Shown one piece after another: positions 15,663 through 24,159 of a stretch of DNA of 36,282 bases (the first letter of the stretch is position 1; each line of letters opens with the position of its first letter). Below the pieces are notes generated by a model. It was given only the letters and a program-made list of their open reading frames with translations. It was not told where the DNA came from and ran no database searches. A program made the translations under genes and the position numbers. The DNA is from JBFIHF01 sp964411125. Its GTDB lineage: Bacteria; Myxococcota_A; Bradymonadia; Bradymonadales; Bradymonadaceae. The stretch lies in NCBI GenBank assembly GCA_964411125.1, contig CAYPJU010000072.1:1-36282 (forward strand). The letters are read 5' to 3'.

Positions 15663-15668
15663 CCTCCT
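15663..15668 (-). promoter_or_regulatory. Ribosome-binding site deciding the infC ATC start
   Basis: Perfect AGGAGG on the minus strand, six nt from ATC 15656. No ATG, GTG or TTG lies at usable spacing from it in the infC frame. Confidence 0.85.
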
Positions 15669-15861
15669 GGTGGCAGTTACAGTGTTCGTGCGGCCAGTAC
15701 GTCTACCCCGCACGAGGTGGAGTCTAGTTTCGGATCGCCCTTGCGGCAAACCACAAGTGTGCGGTGGAGCTTCGCAAGACCGATAGGCTTTTCGTGCGCA
15801 GAGCACAAGCCTCGGGCCGCGAGATCGGTTTTCGGGTGGGCGTCGGCGGTGCGGCGCCACG

Positions 15862-15889
15862 AAAAAAAGCCCGCCGAAGCTGGCGGGCT
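15862..15889 (-). terminator. Intrinsic terminator after rpsR
   Basis: On the minus strand AGCCCGCC (15889-15882), a 6-nt loop and GGCGGGCT (15875-15868) form a perfect 8-bp GC-rich stem followed by a run of seven T. It lies 26 bp after the rpsR stop and should end the rpmG-rpsR transcript before infC. Confidence 0.92.
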
Positions 15890-15914
15890 GGACGCTGACA
15901 CGTGGGTGCGCGAT

Positions 15915-16166
15915 TCAGTCTGAGCTGCGGCTGTGCGTCGTGTACGGCAGCAGCGCGATCTGTCGAGCGCGGAGGACCGCCTGTCGCAGCTTGCGCTGGT
16001 TGCGTGCGCTGACGCCCGTGATGCGACGGGGAAGGATCTTGCCCGTCGACGTCACGAAGAGCTTCAGCAGCTCGGGGTTCTTGTAATCGATGCGCCAGCT
16101 CGGGTTCTGGTCGAACGGATCGACCTTCTTGCGACGACGCCAGTTGATGCGTTGGTACTTGGCCAT
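15915..16166 (-). CDS. rpsR: 30S ribosomal protein bS18
   Basis: An 83-residue basic protein, matching bS18: WRIDYKNPELLKLFVTSTGKILPRRITGVSARNQRKLRQAVLRARQIALLPYT (given here as a positional guide in pieces: IDYKNPELL, GKILPRRITG, ARNQRKL, RARQIALLPY). It binds next to bS6 on the platform of the small subunit. No Cys is present, so it is the zinc-free form. A GGAG lies before the ATG at 16166. It follows rpmG by 35 bp and is closed by the terminator at 15862-15889; bS6 and bL9, its common partners, are absent here. Confidence 0.97.
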   Translation of the reverse strand: MAKYQRINWRRRKKVDPFDQNPSWRIDYKNPELLKLFVTSTGKILPRRITGVSARNQRKLRQAVLRARQIALLPYTTHSRSSD

Positions 16167-16201
16167 CTTTCACTCCATCGTGGGGCTCGAGCCCGCACTA
16201 C

Positions 16202-16357
<156 letters not shown>

Positions 16358-16436
16358 CGTTCAACTCCACGTGTCTTCCACGAAATTCGCGCTCGTGGTC
16401 CGGTCGGCAGAAAAACCGGCCGGACGCAGGGCGGGG

Positions 16437-16465
16437 ATACTATGGAGCGACCCGCAGGATCGCAA
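16437..16465 (-). promoter_or_regulatory. Candidate rpmG-rpsR promoter
   Basis: On the minus strand TTGCGA (16465-16460), a 17-nt spacer and TAGTAT (16442-16437) form a plausible sigma-70 promoter about 80 bp before rpmG. The left arm of the long palindrome at 16476 begins 10 bp upstream of the -35. Confidence 0.5.
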
Positions 16466-16475
16466 GTCCTTTTTT

Positions 16476-16634
16476 GTGTTCGTGGTCGGAGCTGGAGCGG
16501 CGTCACGGTGGCGGAGGGCGACGATCGCTGCGTCGCTGCGTCGTCGACGGGGCGCTGCCCCGACTTCCTCCTGGCTCCTTGCGCTCCCCGCCCTCCGCCA
16601 CCGTGACATCCGCTCCAGCTCCGACCACGAACAC
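16476..16634. repeat. Long imperfect palindrome, 45-bp arms
   Basis: The left arm 16476-16520 (from GTGTTCGTGGTCGGAGCTGG) and the right arm 16589-16634 (ending in its complement) pair over about 45 bp. The only flaw I see is a small mismatch/1-nt indel near 16505/16608. The loop of about 68 nt is GC-rich with internal CTGCGTCG repeats. It lies between the DUF2723 gene's stop (16897) and the rpmG promoter. No T-run follows on the minus strand, so it is not a standard terminator; no reading frame of its own is convincing. Confidence 0.85.
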
Positions 16635-16813
16635 AACGCTCGTTCGCGCCGCCACCATAGATTAGGAAGAACCGGCATGGTTCCCGCGGCCCAGCGCTCG
16701 CCACTCGACCGTTCGACGCCAGATCCAGTGGAGTTCATCCGCGGGGAGCGGACCGAGCCGAACCGGTCGATTTGCGTTGGATTTCGCTTCGTCGGACGCA
16801 GGCAATGCCGGAG

Positions 16814-16836
16814 GCATCGTCGACGATCGACGATGC
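16814..16836. other. 9-bp perfect hairpin after the DUF2723 gene
   Basis: GCATCGTCG (16814-16822) and CGACGATGC (16828-16836) pair perfectly around a 5-nt loop, 60 bp past the stop of the minus-strand DUF2723 gene. A 3'-end structure for that gene is possible, but it has no T-run. The rest of 16635-16896 holds nothing I can assign. Confidence 0.4.
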
Positions 16837-16896
16837 GGAAGACGACGTGAATCGGGCGGAAGCGGCGACGGGAGCACCCCGCGGATGAACTCCCCG

Positions 16897-18861
16897 CTAC
16901 TCGAGGACGAACTCGCGGACGATGACGGGTTCGTTGGGGGCTTTGACTTCGCAGCGCCACTGGCCGGGGCGCTGCTGCTCGATCTCGAGGTATTCCCAGC
17001 TCTGGGTGGAGCCCTCGGGGATCGCGTGGTGGGGGAAGGTCGACACGATCTCGTCGTCGGGGCCGATGAAGGTCCACGAGGCGGCGAAGTCCTTGGTCTT
17101 CCACCACTCGACGACGCAGGCGAGCTTCTCGGCGCCCGCTTTGTATCGGTCGCGGCTGTCGTGGAAGTAGGTGTGCCCGTTCATGGGAGCGACGCGGGCG
17201 ATGTAGGCGTGGCGCGTGCGGGTCGACCCGATCAGGGGGTCGCGTTTGCCCTTGTGGATGCGGTGGTGCCAGCCGATCAGCTCCGGGTAGCTCTGCCGTG
17301 AGGGCCACGGTTTGTCGAGGAACGCGTAGATGTTGACGTTGGGGTTGTTGTCGACCATCCAGTCGCGCCAGTTGGCGCTCATCGCGATGTCGTCGGTGGG
17401 CCACTCGACCCAGTCGTAGTTCTCGCGCAGGTGGTCGCGGTACCACTGCTTGTTCTTGAGGTGGAACATCACGGCGTCGACGACGACCACCTTGCGGTCG
17501 GGGTGGGCGACGAGCGTCTGGTACCACATCGGGAAGGTATGGCCGTCGACCGAGGTGAAGACGATCGCGGGATCTTCCATCACCGACATCGCGTGCGTGC
17601 TCATGTCGTTGGCGACCGCCTCGCGGTAGTGGTTGGCGCGGCTGTAGGTCGCGAGGCCGATCACCCACGACAGCAGAACGACCATCACGATGAACGACAG
17701 CGCGCCCTCCATCTTGCGGCGCGATTTGGTGGTCGGGCGGAATCGTACCCGCAGCAGCCAGTCGAGCCCGACGCCGAACACGACGATCACGGGAATGAAG
17801 ATGCCCGTGTAGTACGTCGAGACGTCGTTGATCGGGTAGGTCGCGATGTAGGCGAGGTACGACGCGACGAAGATGATGATGCAGGCGATCGATCTCCAGT
17901 GACGGATCAGCCAGTCGTACAACCCGATCGCGACGATCACGACGATCCCGGGGAAGAACGAGCGGTTGAGGGAGTTCCAGAAGCCTTCGAGCGACGACCA
18001 GATTTTGTCGTAGCGCCGGAAGATCGTGTACTCCTTGCCGGTGACGTGGAACCAGAATCGCTCCAGCGTCTGCGGGTCGTTCCACGTGATCCGATCGCCC
18101 GAGTTCGCCATCGCCGACAGCGGCAGATAGAAGTAGATCGAGGCGCACGCCGCGGCGATCGCGAACATCGTCAGGATCGGTTTCGGCTTGAGGATGTTGC
18201 GGTGATCGGCGCTCAGCATGCCGAACAGGACCGGCAGCACCATGAAGACCGACGTCAGGTGGTTCGCCAGCGCGAGGCACGCGAACAGGACCGCGGCGTA
18301 GGCCCAGCGCAGATCGTGCTCGAGCGGCTCGTCGGGGTCCTCGTCGGGATCGGTCATTCCGCGCGGCATCATGAAACGGACGAGCGCCCAGTACGACAGG
18401 GCGATCAGGGCGCAATGCAGCGCGTAGACCTCGATCCGCGTCGCCTGGTAGGCGACGTGGTAGTTCATGGTCCAGACGCCGACGCAGACGCCGGCGACGA
18501 ACTGGTTCACCTTCAAGTGCCGCAGGGTCTGGAAGATCGCCCAGCCGGCGATCGCCGTCGGCAAGGCCGACAGAAATAACGCGACGTTCCAGTACGGGGA
18601 GACGAGCGGTAGGTGTGCCGGAACGAAGGCGAGGATCGTCCAGAGCGGGTAGCCGCTGGGGTGAGGTACGCCGAGGTTGTGGGCCGCGACGAGGAGCTCG
18701 GGGCCGTCCCCGAAGGTGATCTCGGTGCGGATCAGGATCGCGTAGTAGATCAGCGGCGCGAGGAAGATCCACAGGTCGGGACGCTTCGCCAGGCGCAGCG
18801 CACGTTCTTTCATCGTTTCGTCAGCCATTCTGGGCCCGTTCGCCATGAAAGCGCGCACCAT
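16897..18861 (-). CDS. DUF2723 family membrane protein (GT-C glycosyltransferase-like)
   Basis: A 654-residue integral membrane protein. ATG 18861 (GGGGA upstream) is chosen; ATG 18828 is an alternative. After a short basic N-terminus, TM1 (WIFLAPLIYYAILI) leads into the family signature FGDGPELLVAAHNLGVPHPSGYPLW (positions 50-74, quoted in part: GDGPELLVAAH, PHPSGYPLW), whose acidic residues sit in the first periplasmic loop like the catalytic Asp of GT-C enzymes. About ten more TM segments follow. The last 250 residues or so are a soluble periplasmic domain (FTSVDGHTFPMWYQTLV, VVVDAVMFHLKNKQWYRDHL). Inference: transfers sugar from a lipid carrier to an exported substrate. A second member is encoded at 24156. 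Confidence 0.85.
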   Translation of the reverse strand: MVRAFMANGPRMADETMKERALRLAKRPDLWIFLAPLIYYAILIRTEITFGDGPELLVAAHNLGVPHPSGYPLWTILAFVPAHLPLVSPYWNVALFLSALPTAIAGWAIFQTLRHLKVNQFVAGVCVGVWTMNYHVAYQATRIEVYALHCALIALSYWALVRFMMPRGMTDPDEDPDEPLEHDLRWAYAAVLFACLALANHLTSVFMVLPVLFGMLSADHRNILKPKPILTMFAIAAACASIYFYLPLSAMANSGDRITWNDPQTLERFWFHVTGKEYTIFRRYDKIWSSLEGFWNSLNRSFFPGIVVIVAIGLYDWLIRHWRSIACIIIFVASYLAYIATYPINDVSTYYTGIFIPVIVVFGVGLDWLLRVRFRPTTKSRRKMEGALSFIVMVVLLSWVIGLATYSRANHYREAVANDMSTHAMSVMEDPAIVFTSVDGHTFPMWYQTLVAHPDRKVVVVDAVMFHLKNKQWYRDHLRENYDWVEWPTDDIAMSANWRDWMVDNNPNVNIYAFLDKPWPSRQSYPELIGWHHRIHKGKRDPLIGSTRTRHAYIARVAPMNGHTYFHDSRDRYKAGAEKLACVVEWWKTKDFAASWTFIGPDDEIVSTFPHHAIPEGSTQSWEYLEIEQQRPGQWRCEVKAPNEPVIVREFVLE

Positions 18862-18953
18862 AGCGCGATCCCCGATCGGACGCGACGGTTTTGTCCGGCG
18901 GGTTCAGGTTCCGCACCCCATGCGGTTGAGACGGCGAGACAAGGCGGCGGGCG

Positions 18954-20819
18954 TCAGGGTGTCGCCGTCGCGTAAAACAGGACGTCATTGAGGAGCATGT
19001 AGGTGGAGTAGGTCGTGGAGATGTGTATCGTTCCTGACGAATCGAAGACGGCGTCCTGATCGTCCCCGATCACGCGGCCCCCCACCTTTTGGACCGACAC
19101 CGGCGGGTTCCACCCCGCGGCGCCGCGTGACGAGAGGCTCAGCTCGGCAAAGTAGGTTCGATACCCGCCATGATCGAGATAAGTCACGTGGGGCGTGTCC
19201 TGTGCGTCGAACAGCAGGGTCAGCATGTCGTAGCGGTAGTAGGTGCAGCAATCGACCTCGTCCCATACGAGCTCGGACGCGTTCCAACCGCTCGGGCCAC
19301 GGGTCGTGTATCGAATCTCGTCGGTGTTGGCGTCGGTGTAAGCGACGGCGGGCATCCCGCTGGAATCGACCGCGATGTCCTCCGAACGGCTCCCAAGTGA
19401 GGCCCGGACCGCGACGGCCTCGATCGGGCCCCAGGTTCCGTTGCTCCGTGTCCGGTACGCGAGGTCGTCGGCCGTCCCATTGCGGAAGAGGACGTGGAGA
19501 TCGTCGTTGGGGCCGATCGCCAGGGCGGGAACGAACCCTCCCGCCGTGCTGCTGAGCTTCGTCGGTGCTGCCCATCCGTTGGCGTCACGGGTCGTGTACC
19601 AGATGTCGAAGGGGCCGGCTGGTGGGCCCGCCTGATAGACGATTTGCGGGCGGTTCTGCGAATCGACCACGAGGTCGAGGTTGGCCACTCGCTCGGATAC
19701 GACGACTTCGGTCGTCCACGTGCCGCCCGGGGGGAGGTTCGCGTACTTCAGCTCGTTGGTGCCCCAGACGGCGTACACCAGATGGGCCACCCCGTTGGCA
19801 TCGATGCTCAGGGCGGGGTAGTCGTACCGATCGGTCGCGGACTCCTCGAGCACGTTCGGGCCGACCCAGTAGAATCCGTTCCAATGGGTGTGCAGCATCC
19901 GTCGGGGGGTATAGTTCTGATCCTCCCAAGCCCAGACGATGTGGGGGGTGTCTCCGTTCAGCGCGATCGTCGTGCCGTGGACGATGTCTTCGTCGAATAG
20001 GATCCCGGTCGCCGGGTCGCTCACCGGACAGCACTCGCTCTTGAAGGCCGTTCCCCTCGGGCCCTTGCAGAGTTCGTAGCCGGCCTCGCAGCTCGCCGCC
20101 GCGCAGCCGAATTGCTCGCATGCGAAGGAGGTCGCGTTGGCGATCCCGCCGCAATACGAGCAGTAGCCGTTACACCGCAGCTGGTCGGAAGCGCAGGTCT
20201 GGCCGCAGGTGCCGTCGTAGCAGGTCTCACCTGTGGCGCATTCCGAGTCGTCGGCGCAGAAAGGTTCGCAGCGATCGGTGACGGGACTACACCGCTCGCC
20301 GGGCTCGCTGCAGCCGAACACTGCGCAGCTGTCTCGGAGCACGCAGGTGCTGTCGACGCAGACCTTCCCTACGCCGCAGCGGGCAGCGCAGCTCCCGCAG
20401 TATTGCGAGTCGGAGGTGAGGTCGACGCACGTCCCGTAGCAGAGCGTGAGGGACGGGTCCGCGCATTCGTCCATGTCCGGTTCACCCTGATCGATCGCAG
20501 TCCCGACGTCGGCTGTCCCGGCGTCCTGAGTCGCAGCGTCGGGTTCGATACCCAGATCGAGAGTGCCGACGTCGGATCCGCCGACGTCGGTGGTCGTCGT
20601 GGCGTCGGTGATCGGTCCGAGATCGACGAAGGGTCCGGCATCCTGCAGGTCGCCGTCAGGGTCTGCGCCGCCGTCCGTGCTGGAGGCGTCGACTTTGGCT
20701 CCGGCGTCCTCTCCGCGGGTACCCGCGTCCGATCCCCCGGGGTCGCTCTTCTTTGTCGCGTCGCTGCACCCGAGCACGATCGTGGCGGCGAGGACGATGA
20801 GTCGGAGATGTGGTCGCAT
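18954..20819 (-). CDS. Lipoprotein with Cys-rich and beta-propeller parts
   Basis: A 621-residue protein from ATG 20819, chosen because MRPHLRLIVLAATIVLGC is then a proper lipoprotein signal (Cys18). The frame is open 27 codons further up, but without a signal. Residues about 20-130 are an Asp/Gly/Thr-rich linker. Residues about 130-260 are Cys-rich (CYGTCVDLTSDSQYCGSC, CAVFGCSEPGERC, CADDSECATGETC, CNGYCSYC). The rest has repeats such as DTPHIVWAWED, GVAHLVYAVWGTNELKYA, RPQIVYQAG and MPAVAYTDANTDEIRYTT, forming a likely six- or seven-bladed propeller. It ends without an anchor, so the N-terminal lipid holds it in the outer membrane. Function unknown; possibly adhesion. Confidence 0.82.
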   Translation of the reverse strand: MRPHLRLIVLAATIVLGCSDATKKSDPGGSDAGTRGEDAGAKVDASSTDGGADPDGDLQDAGPFVDLGPITDATTTTDVGGSDVGTLDLGIEPDAATQDAGTADVGTAIDQGEPDMDECADPSLTLCYGTCVDLTSDSQYCGSCAARCGVGKVCVDSTCVLRDSCAVFGCSEPGERCSPVTDRCEPFCADDSECATGETCYDGTCGQTCASDQLRCNGYCSYCGGIANATSFACEQFGCAAASCEAGYELCKGPRGTAFKSECCPVSDPATGILFDEDIVHGTTIALNGDTPHIVWAWEDQNYTPRRMLHTHWNGFYWVGPNVLEESATDRYDYPALSIDANGVAHLVYAVWGTNELKYANLPPGGTWTTEVVVSERVANLDLVVDSQNRPQIVYQAGPPAGPFDIWYTTRDANGWAAPTKLSSTAGGFVPALAIGPNDDLHVLFRNGTADDLAYRTRSNGTWGPIEAVAVRASLGSRSEDIAVDSSGMPAVAYTDANTDEIRYTTRGPSGWNASELVWDEVDCCTYYRYDMLTLLFDAQDTPHVTYLDHGGYRTYFAELSLSSRGAAGWNPPVSVQKVGGRVIGDDQDAVFDSSGTIHISTTYSTYMLLNDVLFYATATP

Positions 20820-21005
20820 GAAACGCCCGGGGTCGGGATGATGGGATTGCGCGGAGGCTGGCGATTCTACCGGACGCTGCTCCGCGTCGCGAGGGTACAC
20901 CGGCGATCGAGGCTCGATCCCGGTTCCTCCCGGCGGGACGAGGTCGTTCTGGCGCCGGGTCCCGAGCAGAAGGCGGGGCGAGGTCGGTCGCGAGGGCCGC
21001 GCCGA

Positions 21006-21034
21006 TTGACACTTCGCGCGCGTGAGTGTTACTT
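21006..21034 (+). promoter_or_regulatory. Candidate promoter of the envelope operon
   Basis: Perfect TTGACA (21006-21011), a 17-nt spacer and TTACTT (21029-21034; TACTTA one base on) lie about 50 bp before the ATG at 21087. It fits the start of the plus-strand operon and faces away from the lipoprotein gene starting at 20819. Confidence 0.55.
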
Positions 21035-21086
21035 AACCTCGGTTTACGAAGCACCGGTCTACGAACACCACTCCGCAGGATTCTGC

Positions 21087-21479
21087 ATGGGTTTCGCATC
21101 CGAATTTGGTCGTTGGGTTCGCCCGCTCGCGCTCGCCGCGGCAGCGCTCGGGTTCGTGGCGTGCGGCCCGATTCAGTCGACGACTCGGCTGGGCGAAGCG
21201 ACGGTGGCGCTGGAACGCGCCCGGGTCGTGGAGGCCGACAAGAAAGCGCCGTACGAGTACTACAGCGCACGGTTCTATCTCTACAAAGCCGAAGAAGAGT
21301 GGTCGTATTCGGACTTCAACGCCGCGCTCGATTACGCCCGCGAGTCGAAGCGGGCCGCGGAGGCGGCGATCCTGAAGGCGAAGGAAGACCCCTGGGAAGG
21401 CTCGCCGGTCGACCCGGAGCTGTCGCAGGAAGCGCTCAAGGATCTTGGCTACGAATCCATTCAGATGACCGAGGAGTAG
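21087..21479 (+). CDS. DUF4398-like outer-membrane lipoprotein
   Basis: A 130-residue lipoprotein from ATG 21087. The signal ALAAAALGFVAC has a lipobox. The mature part is one long helical hairpin: STTRLGEATVALERARVVEADKKAPYEYYSA, then FYLYKAEEEWSYSDFNAALDYARESKRAAEAAI (cited by position 35-105). The A-x-x-A-P-Y-E...A...L spacing is typical of DUF4398 proteins, short alpha-helical lipoproteins often found with OmpA-family genes. First gene of an operon: the next gene starts 3 bp after its stop. Probably an envelope scaffold or partner of the OmpA protein. Confidence 0.82.
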   Translation: MGFASEFGRWVRPLALAAAALGFVACGPIQSTTRLGEATVALERARVVEADKKAPYEYYSARFYLYKAEEEWSYSDFNAALDYARESKRAAEAAILKAKEDPWEGSPVDPELSQEALKDLGYESIQMTEE

Positions 21480-21482
21480 GCG

Positions 21483-22619
21483 ATGGGTCGCATCGGAAAC
21501 ATCCTCGTGGTCTGGGCCGCACTGGCGGCCATCGTCCTGTCGGGCTGCACCACCGGCGCCAAGCTGCGCGGGCAGGCCAAAGAGATCCAGGCCCTCAACG
21601 AGCAGATTCACGACCGCGCGTACCGCTGCGCTCCCAAGGAGCTCGCGTTCGCCGAGTCGAACGTCGAGTTCGGGCTCTACGAGCTGACGCAGGGCAACTG
21701 GGTGAAGGCGAAACGCCACCTGCTCCTTTCGGAGCGGAACGCCAAGCGCGCCGACCGCCTCTCCGACTTCGACGAGTGCCGTGATCAAGACGTCCAGATG
21801 GTCGTCCAGACCACGAAGAAGGTCGAAGTGAAGAAGGTCGAGCCGAAGCCGGGCGACAAGGACGGCGACGGCCTCACCGACGACGTCGATCAGTGCCCGC
21901 TCGATCCCGAAGACTTCGAAGGATTCGAGGACGAAGACGGCTGCCCCGACCTCGACAACGACAAAGACGGCATCGAGGACCTCGCCGACAACTGCATGTT
22001 CGTCGCCGAAGACATCGACGGCTTCGCCGACCAGGACGGCTGCCCCGACCTGGACAACGACGGTGACGGCCTGGCCGACATCAACGACCAGTGCAAAGAC
22101 ACGCCGGAAGACTACGACGGCTTCCAGGACGAGGACGGCTGCGCCGATCCCGACAACGACGACGACCAGGTCGCCGACCTCCTGGACCAGTGCCCGACGG
22201 AGAAAGAGGTCTACAACAACCACAAGGACGAGGACGGTTGCCCGGACAAAGAGCCGCTGGCTCAGATCGAGGGCGACGTCATCAAGCTGAACCAGAAAGT
22301 GTTCTTCAAATACGACAAGTCCGACATCCTGCCGCAGAGCTTCCCGCTCCTGAACGAGGTGGCGACGATCCTGAGCGAGAATCCGACGATCGAGATTCGC
22401 GTCGAGGGTCACACCGACAGCCGCGGCAGCGACAAGTACAACAAGGACCTCAGCGACCGACGCGCAGCTTCCGTCCGCCAGTACCTCATGGGTCAGGGGA
22501 TCAGCGGAACCCGCATGGCGTCGGTCGGCTACGGTGAAGAACGTCCGATCGAGGACAACGCCACCGACGCTGGCCGAGCGGCCAACCGCCGCGTGGAGAT
22601 TCACATCACCGCCAGGTGA
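21483..22619 (+). CDS. OmpA-family lipoprotein with TSP3 calcium repeats
   Basis: A 378-residue lipoprotein; AGGAG precedes the ATG at 21483. The lipobox is LSGC. Residues 25-115 repeat the helical DUF4398-like design of the upstream protein (LNEQIHDRAYRCAPKELAFAE). Residues about 124-255 hold thrombospondin-3-type repeats (DKDGDGLTDDVDQCP, DNDKDGIEDLADNC, DNDGDGLADINDQC, EDGCPD), which bind calcium. Residues 262-378 are an OmpA C-terminal peptidoglycan-binding domain (VFFKYDKSDILP, VEGHTDSRGSDKYN, LSDRRAASVRQYL, NRRVEIHI). It should tether the outer membrane to the cell wall, as Pal does. Central gene of the operon. Confidence 0.93.
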   Translation: MGRIGNILVVWAALAAIVLSGCTTGAKLRGQAKEIQALNEQIHDRAYRCAPKELAFAESNVEFGLYELTQGNWVKAKRHLLLSERNAKRADRLSDFDECRDQDVQMVVQTTKKVEVKKVEPKPGDKDGDGLTDDVDQCPLDPEDFEGFEDEDGCPDLDNDKDGIEDLADNCMFVAEDIDGFADQDGCPDLDNDGDGLADINDQCKDTPEDYDGFQDEDGCADPDNDDDQVADLLDQCPTEKEVYNNHKDEDGCPDKEPLAQIEGDVIKLNQKVFFKYDKSDILPQSFPLLNEVATILSENPTIEIRVEGHTDSRGSDKYNKDLSDRRAASVRQYLMGQGISGTRMASVGYGEERPIEDNATDAGRAANRRVEIHITAR

Positions 22620-22671
22620 TGCGGGTCGCCGACCCTGATGGATGGCTGTTTTGATACCTGAGATTTTGCTC

Positions 22672-24159
22672 ATGAGGCTTCGCACTTTCCTGCTGTTTTT
22701 CAGCGTCCTGCTGGCAGTCTCGTTCGCGACCCCGACCGTCGTCTTCGCCCAGACCGAAGCGAAACTCGAAAAGGCGCTGAAGAAGGCGACCGAGGACTAC
22801 GACGTCCTCGAGATCGCCTCGGCCGAAAAGACGATCGAAGACGCGCTCGACCTCGCGAACTCCGAGGGAGTGAGCGGCGAGGTCGTCGCGAAGCTCTACG
22901 TCATGCTCGGCGTGGTCCGCTTCGCCTCGACGCGCGACGAAGCGCTGGTCGAAGAGGCGTTCGTGCAGGCGATCCAGGCCGATCCCGCCGCGCAGATCCC
23001 CGACGTCTACAAGACGCCCGAGCTCGACGACGTGATGGAGCGCGCGGTCCAGAAGGCGGGCCGTCCCAAGGAAGGCTCCCCGTCGAGCAGCGGAAACATC
23101 ACCCACACACCGCTCACCAACGTCGACGCCTCCGAAGACGTCATGTTCGAGGTCTTCGTGCCCCGCGACATGCCCGTCTACAAGGTGCACGTCTTCTTCC
23201 GCATCCTCGGCGAGGACGCGTGGAAGAAGGTCGAGCTGCAGCCGACGAACGCGGAACGCTTCGCGGTGAAGGTCGAGGGCAAGGAGTTCTCGGCGTCGCA
23301 GTTCGACTACTACGTGATGGCCGAAGATCGCGGCGGGAAGGAGGTCGGTCACGCCGGCACCGCCAAAGACCCTTACAACGTCGTGGTCCTCGGGTCGGGC
23401 GGGCGTGACGCCGACCCGGATCCGGACCCCGATCCCGACCCCGATCCCGAGATTCCGTCGGACGGTTCGACCAACGTCTATGCGTCGCTGTTGGGTGGGA
23501 CGGGCATCGGATTTCTCACCGGTGGTCCGAGCAACGCACCGACCGCCAACCCCGGTCGCTCCGTGACCCCCGGCGTCGCCGGTGCGTTCGGGCACACGCT
23601 GCTCGATTTCGGCCTCACGCTCAATCCGCGGATGCATCTGGGCCTCTTCTTCCGGTTCCAGTTCGCGCCGTCGCAAGACTTCACGCAGCTCCCCGAAGAA
23701 TCGATCACCCCGGCGAGCCCGTTCTACAAGTCGAAGAGCGAATGCATGGGCCTTGGACTTCCGGGCGACTGTATTCTCGGCGCGAAGTACAAGCTCTTCT
23801 TTACGGAGGGGACGGGGATGCGGCTCTACTCGAGCTTCGGCATCGGCGTCGGCCGAGTCCGTAACTGGCTGCCGCTCAAGCAGCGCGTCGTGAATCCGGA
23901 GAACCCCACCGGCGCGTGTTCCGGCAAGGCGATCCGCTCCGAGGTCGTCGAAGATTCGAACGGGAACTCCGAAGAAGTCTTCTTCTGCAACATCCGCGAC
24001 ACGGTGCGAACCGGCTGGTTCCACTTCGGTGTGGGCGGTGGCGCGGCGATCCCGATCACCGACTTTCTCGACTTCGTCGCCGACGCCTACCTGATGGTCC
24101 TCGCGCCGGCGACCTCCATCAACCTGGATTTGGCCGGCGGTTTCACGTTCAAGTTCTGA
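22672..24159 (+). CDS. Secreted/outer-membrane beta-rich protein with helical N-domain
   Basis: A 495-residue protein. ATG 22672 gives a clean signal peptide (LRTFLLFFSVLLAVSFATPTVVFA); ATG 22642 would add ten residues before it. Residues 25-140 are helical and TPR-like (KLEKALKKATEDYDVLEIASAEKTI). Residues about 150-250 form an Ig-like beta domain (VFVPRDMPVYKVHVFFR, SQFDYYVMAEDRGGKEVGHAG). A (DP)6 linker follows at about 254-266. The last 230 residues have alternating hydrophobic strands and end in Phe (GGFTFKF), as outer-membrane barrels do. Probably an outer-membrane protein working with the OmpA-family lipoprotein upstream. Its TGA overlaps a CTG that may start the next gene. Confidence 0.82.
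   Translation: MRLRTFLLFFSVLLAVSFATPTVVFAQTEAKLEKALKKATEDYDVLEIASAEKTIEDALDLANSEGVSGEVVAKLYVMLGVVRFASTRDEALVEEAFVQAIQADPAAQIPDVYKTPELDDVMERAVQKAGRPKEGSPSSSGNITHTPLTNVDASEDVMFEVFVPRDMPVYKVHVFFRILGEDAWKKVELQPTNAERFAVKVEGKEFSASQFDYYVMAEDRGGKEVGHAGTAKDPYNVVVLGSGGRDADPDPDPDPDPDPEIPSDGSTNVYASLLGGTGIGFLTGGPSNAPTANPGRSVTPGVAGAFGHTLLDFGLTLNPRMHLGLFFRFQFAPSQDFTQLPEESITPASPFYKSKSECMGLGLPGDCILGAKYKLFFTEGTGMRLYSSFGIGVGRVRNWLPLKQRVVNPENPTGACSGKAIRSEVVEDSNGNSEEVFFCNIRDTVRTGWFHFGVGGGAAIPITDFLDFVADAYLMVLAPATSINLDLAGGFTFKF

Noticed and set aside
15661..15860. 68-residue N-terminal extension of IF-3 starting at ATG 15860
   Set aside because: It would run into the rpsR terminator region, is Arg-rich and has no counterpart in IF-3; the AGGAGG-ATC start fits exactly.
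16476..16634. Rho-independent terminator for the DUF2723 gene
   Set aside because: Arms are far longer than terminator stems and no T-run follows on the minus strand.
16361..18772. 803-residue minus-strand gene
   Set aside because: Out-of-frame shadow of the DUF2723 gene, Arg-rich, and it also runs through the rpmG promoter region and the palindrome.
21033..22685. 550-residue antisense gene
   Set aside because: Shadow of the OmpA and DUF4398 genes; it lacks any domain and spans both.
23410..23455. Coding tandem repeat suggesting phase variation
   Set aside because: The (Asp-Pro) codon repeat keeps the frame in multiples of 3 or 6 and looks like a normal linker.
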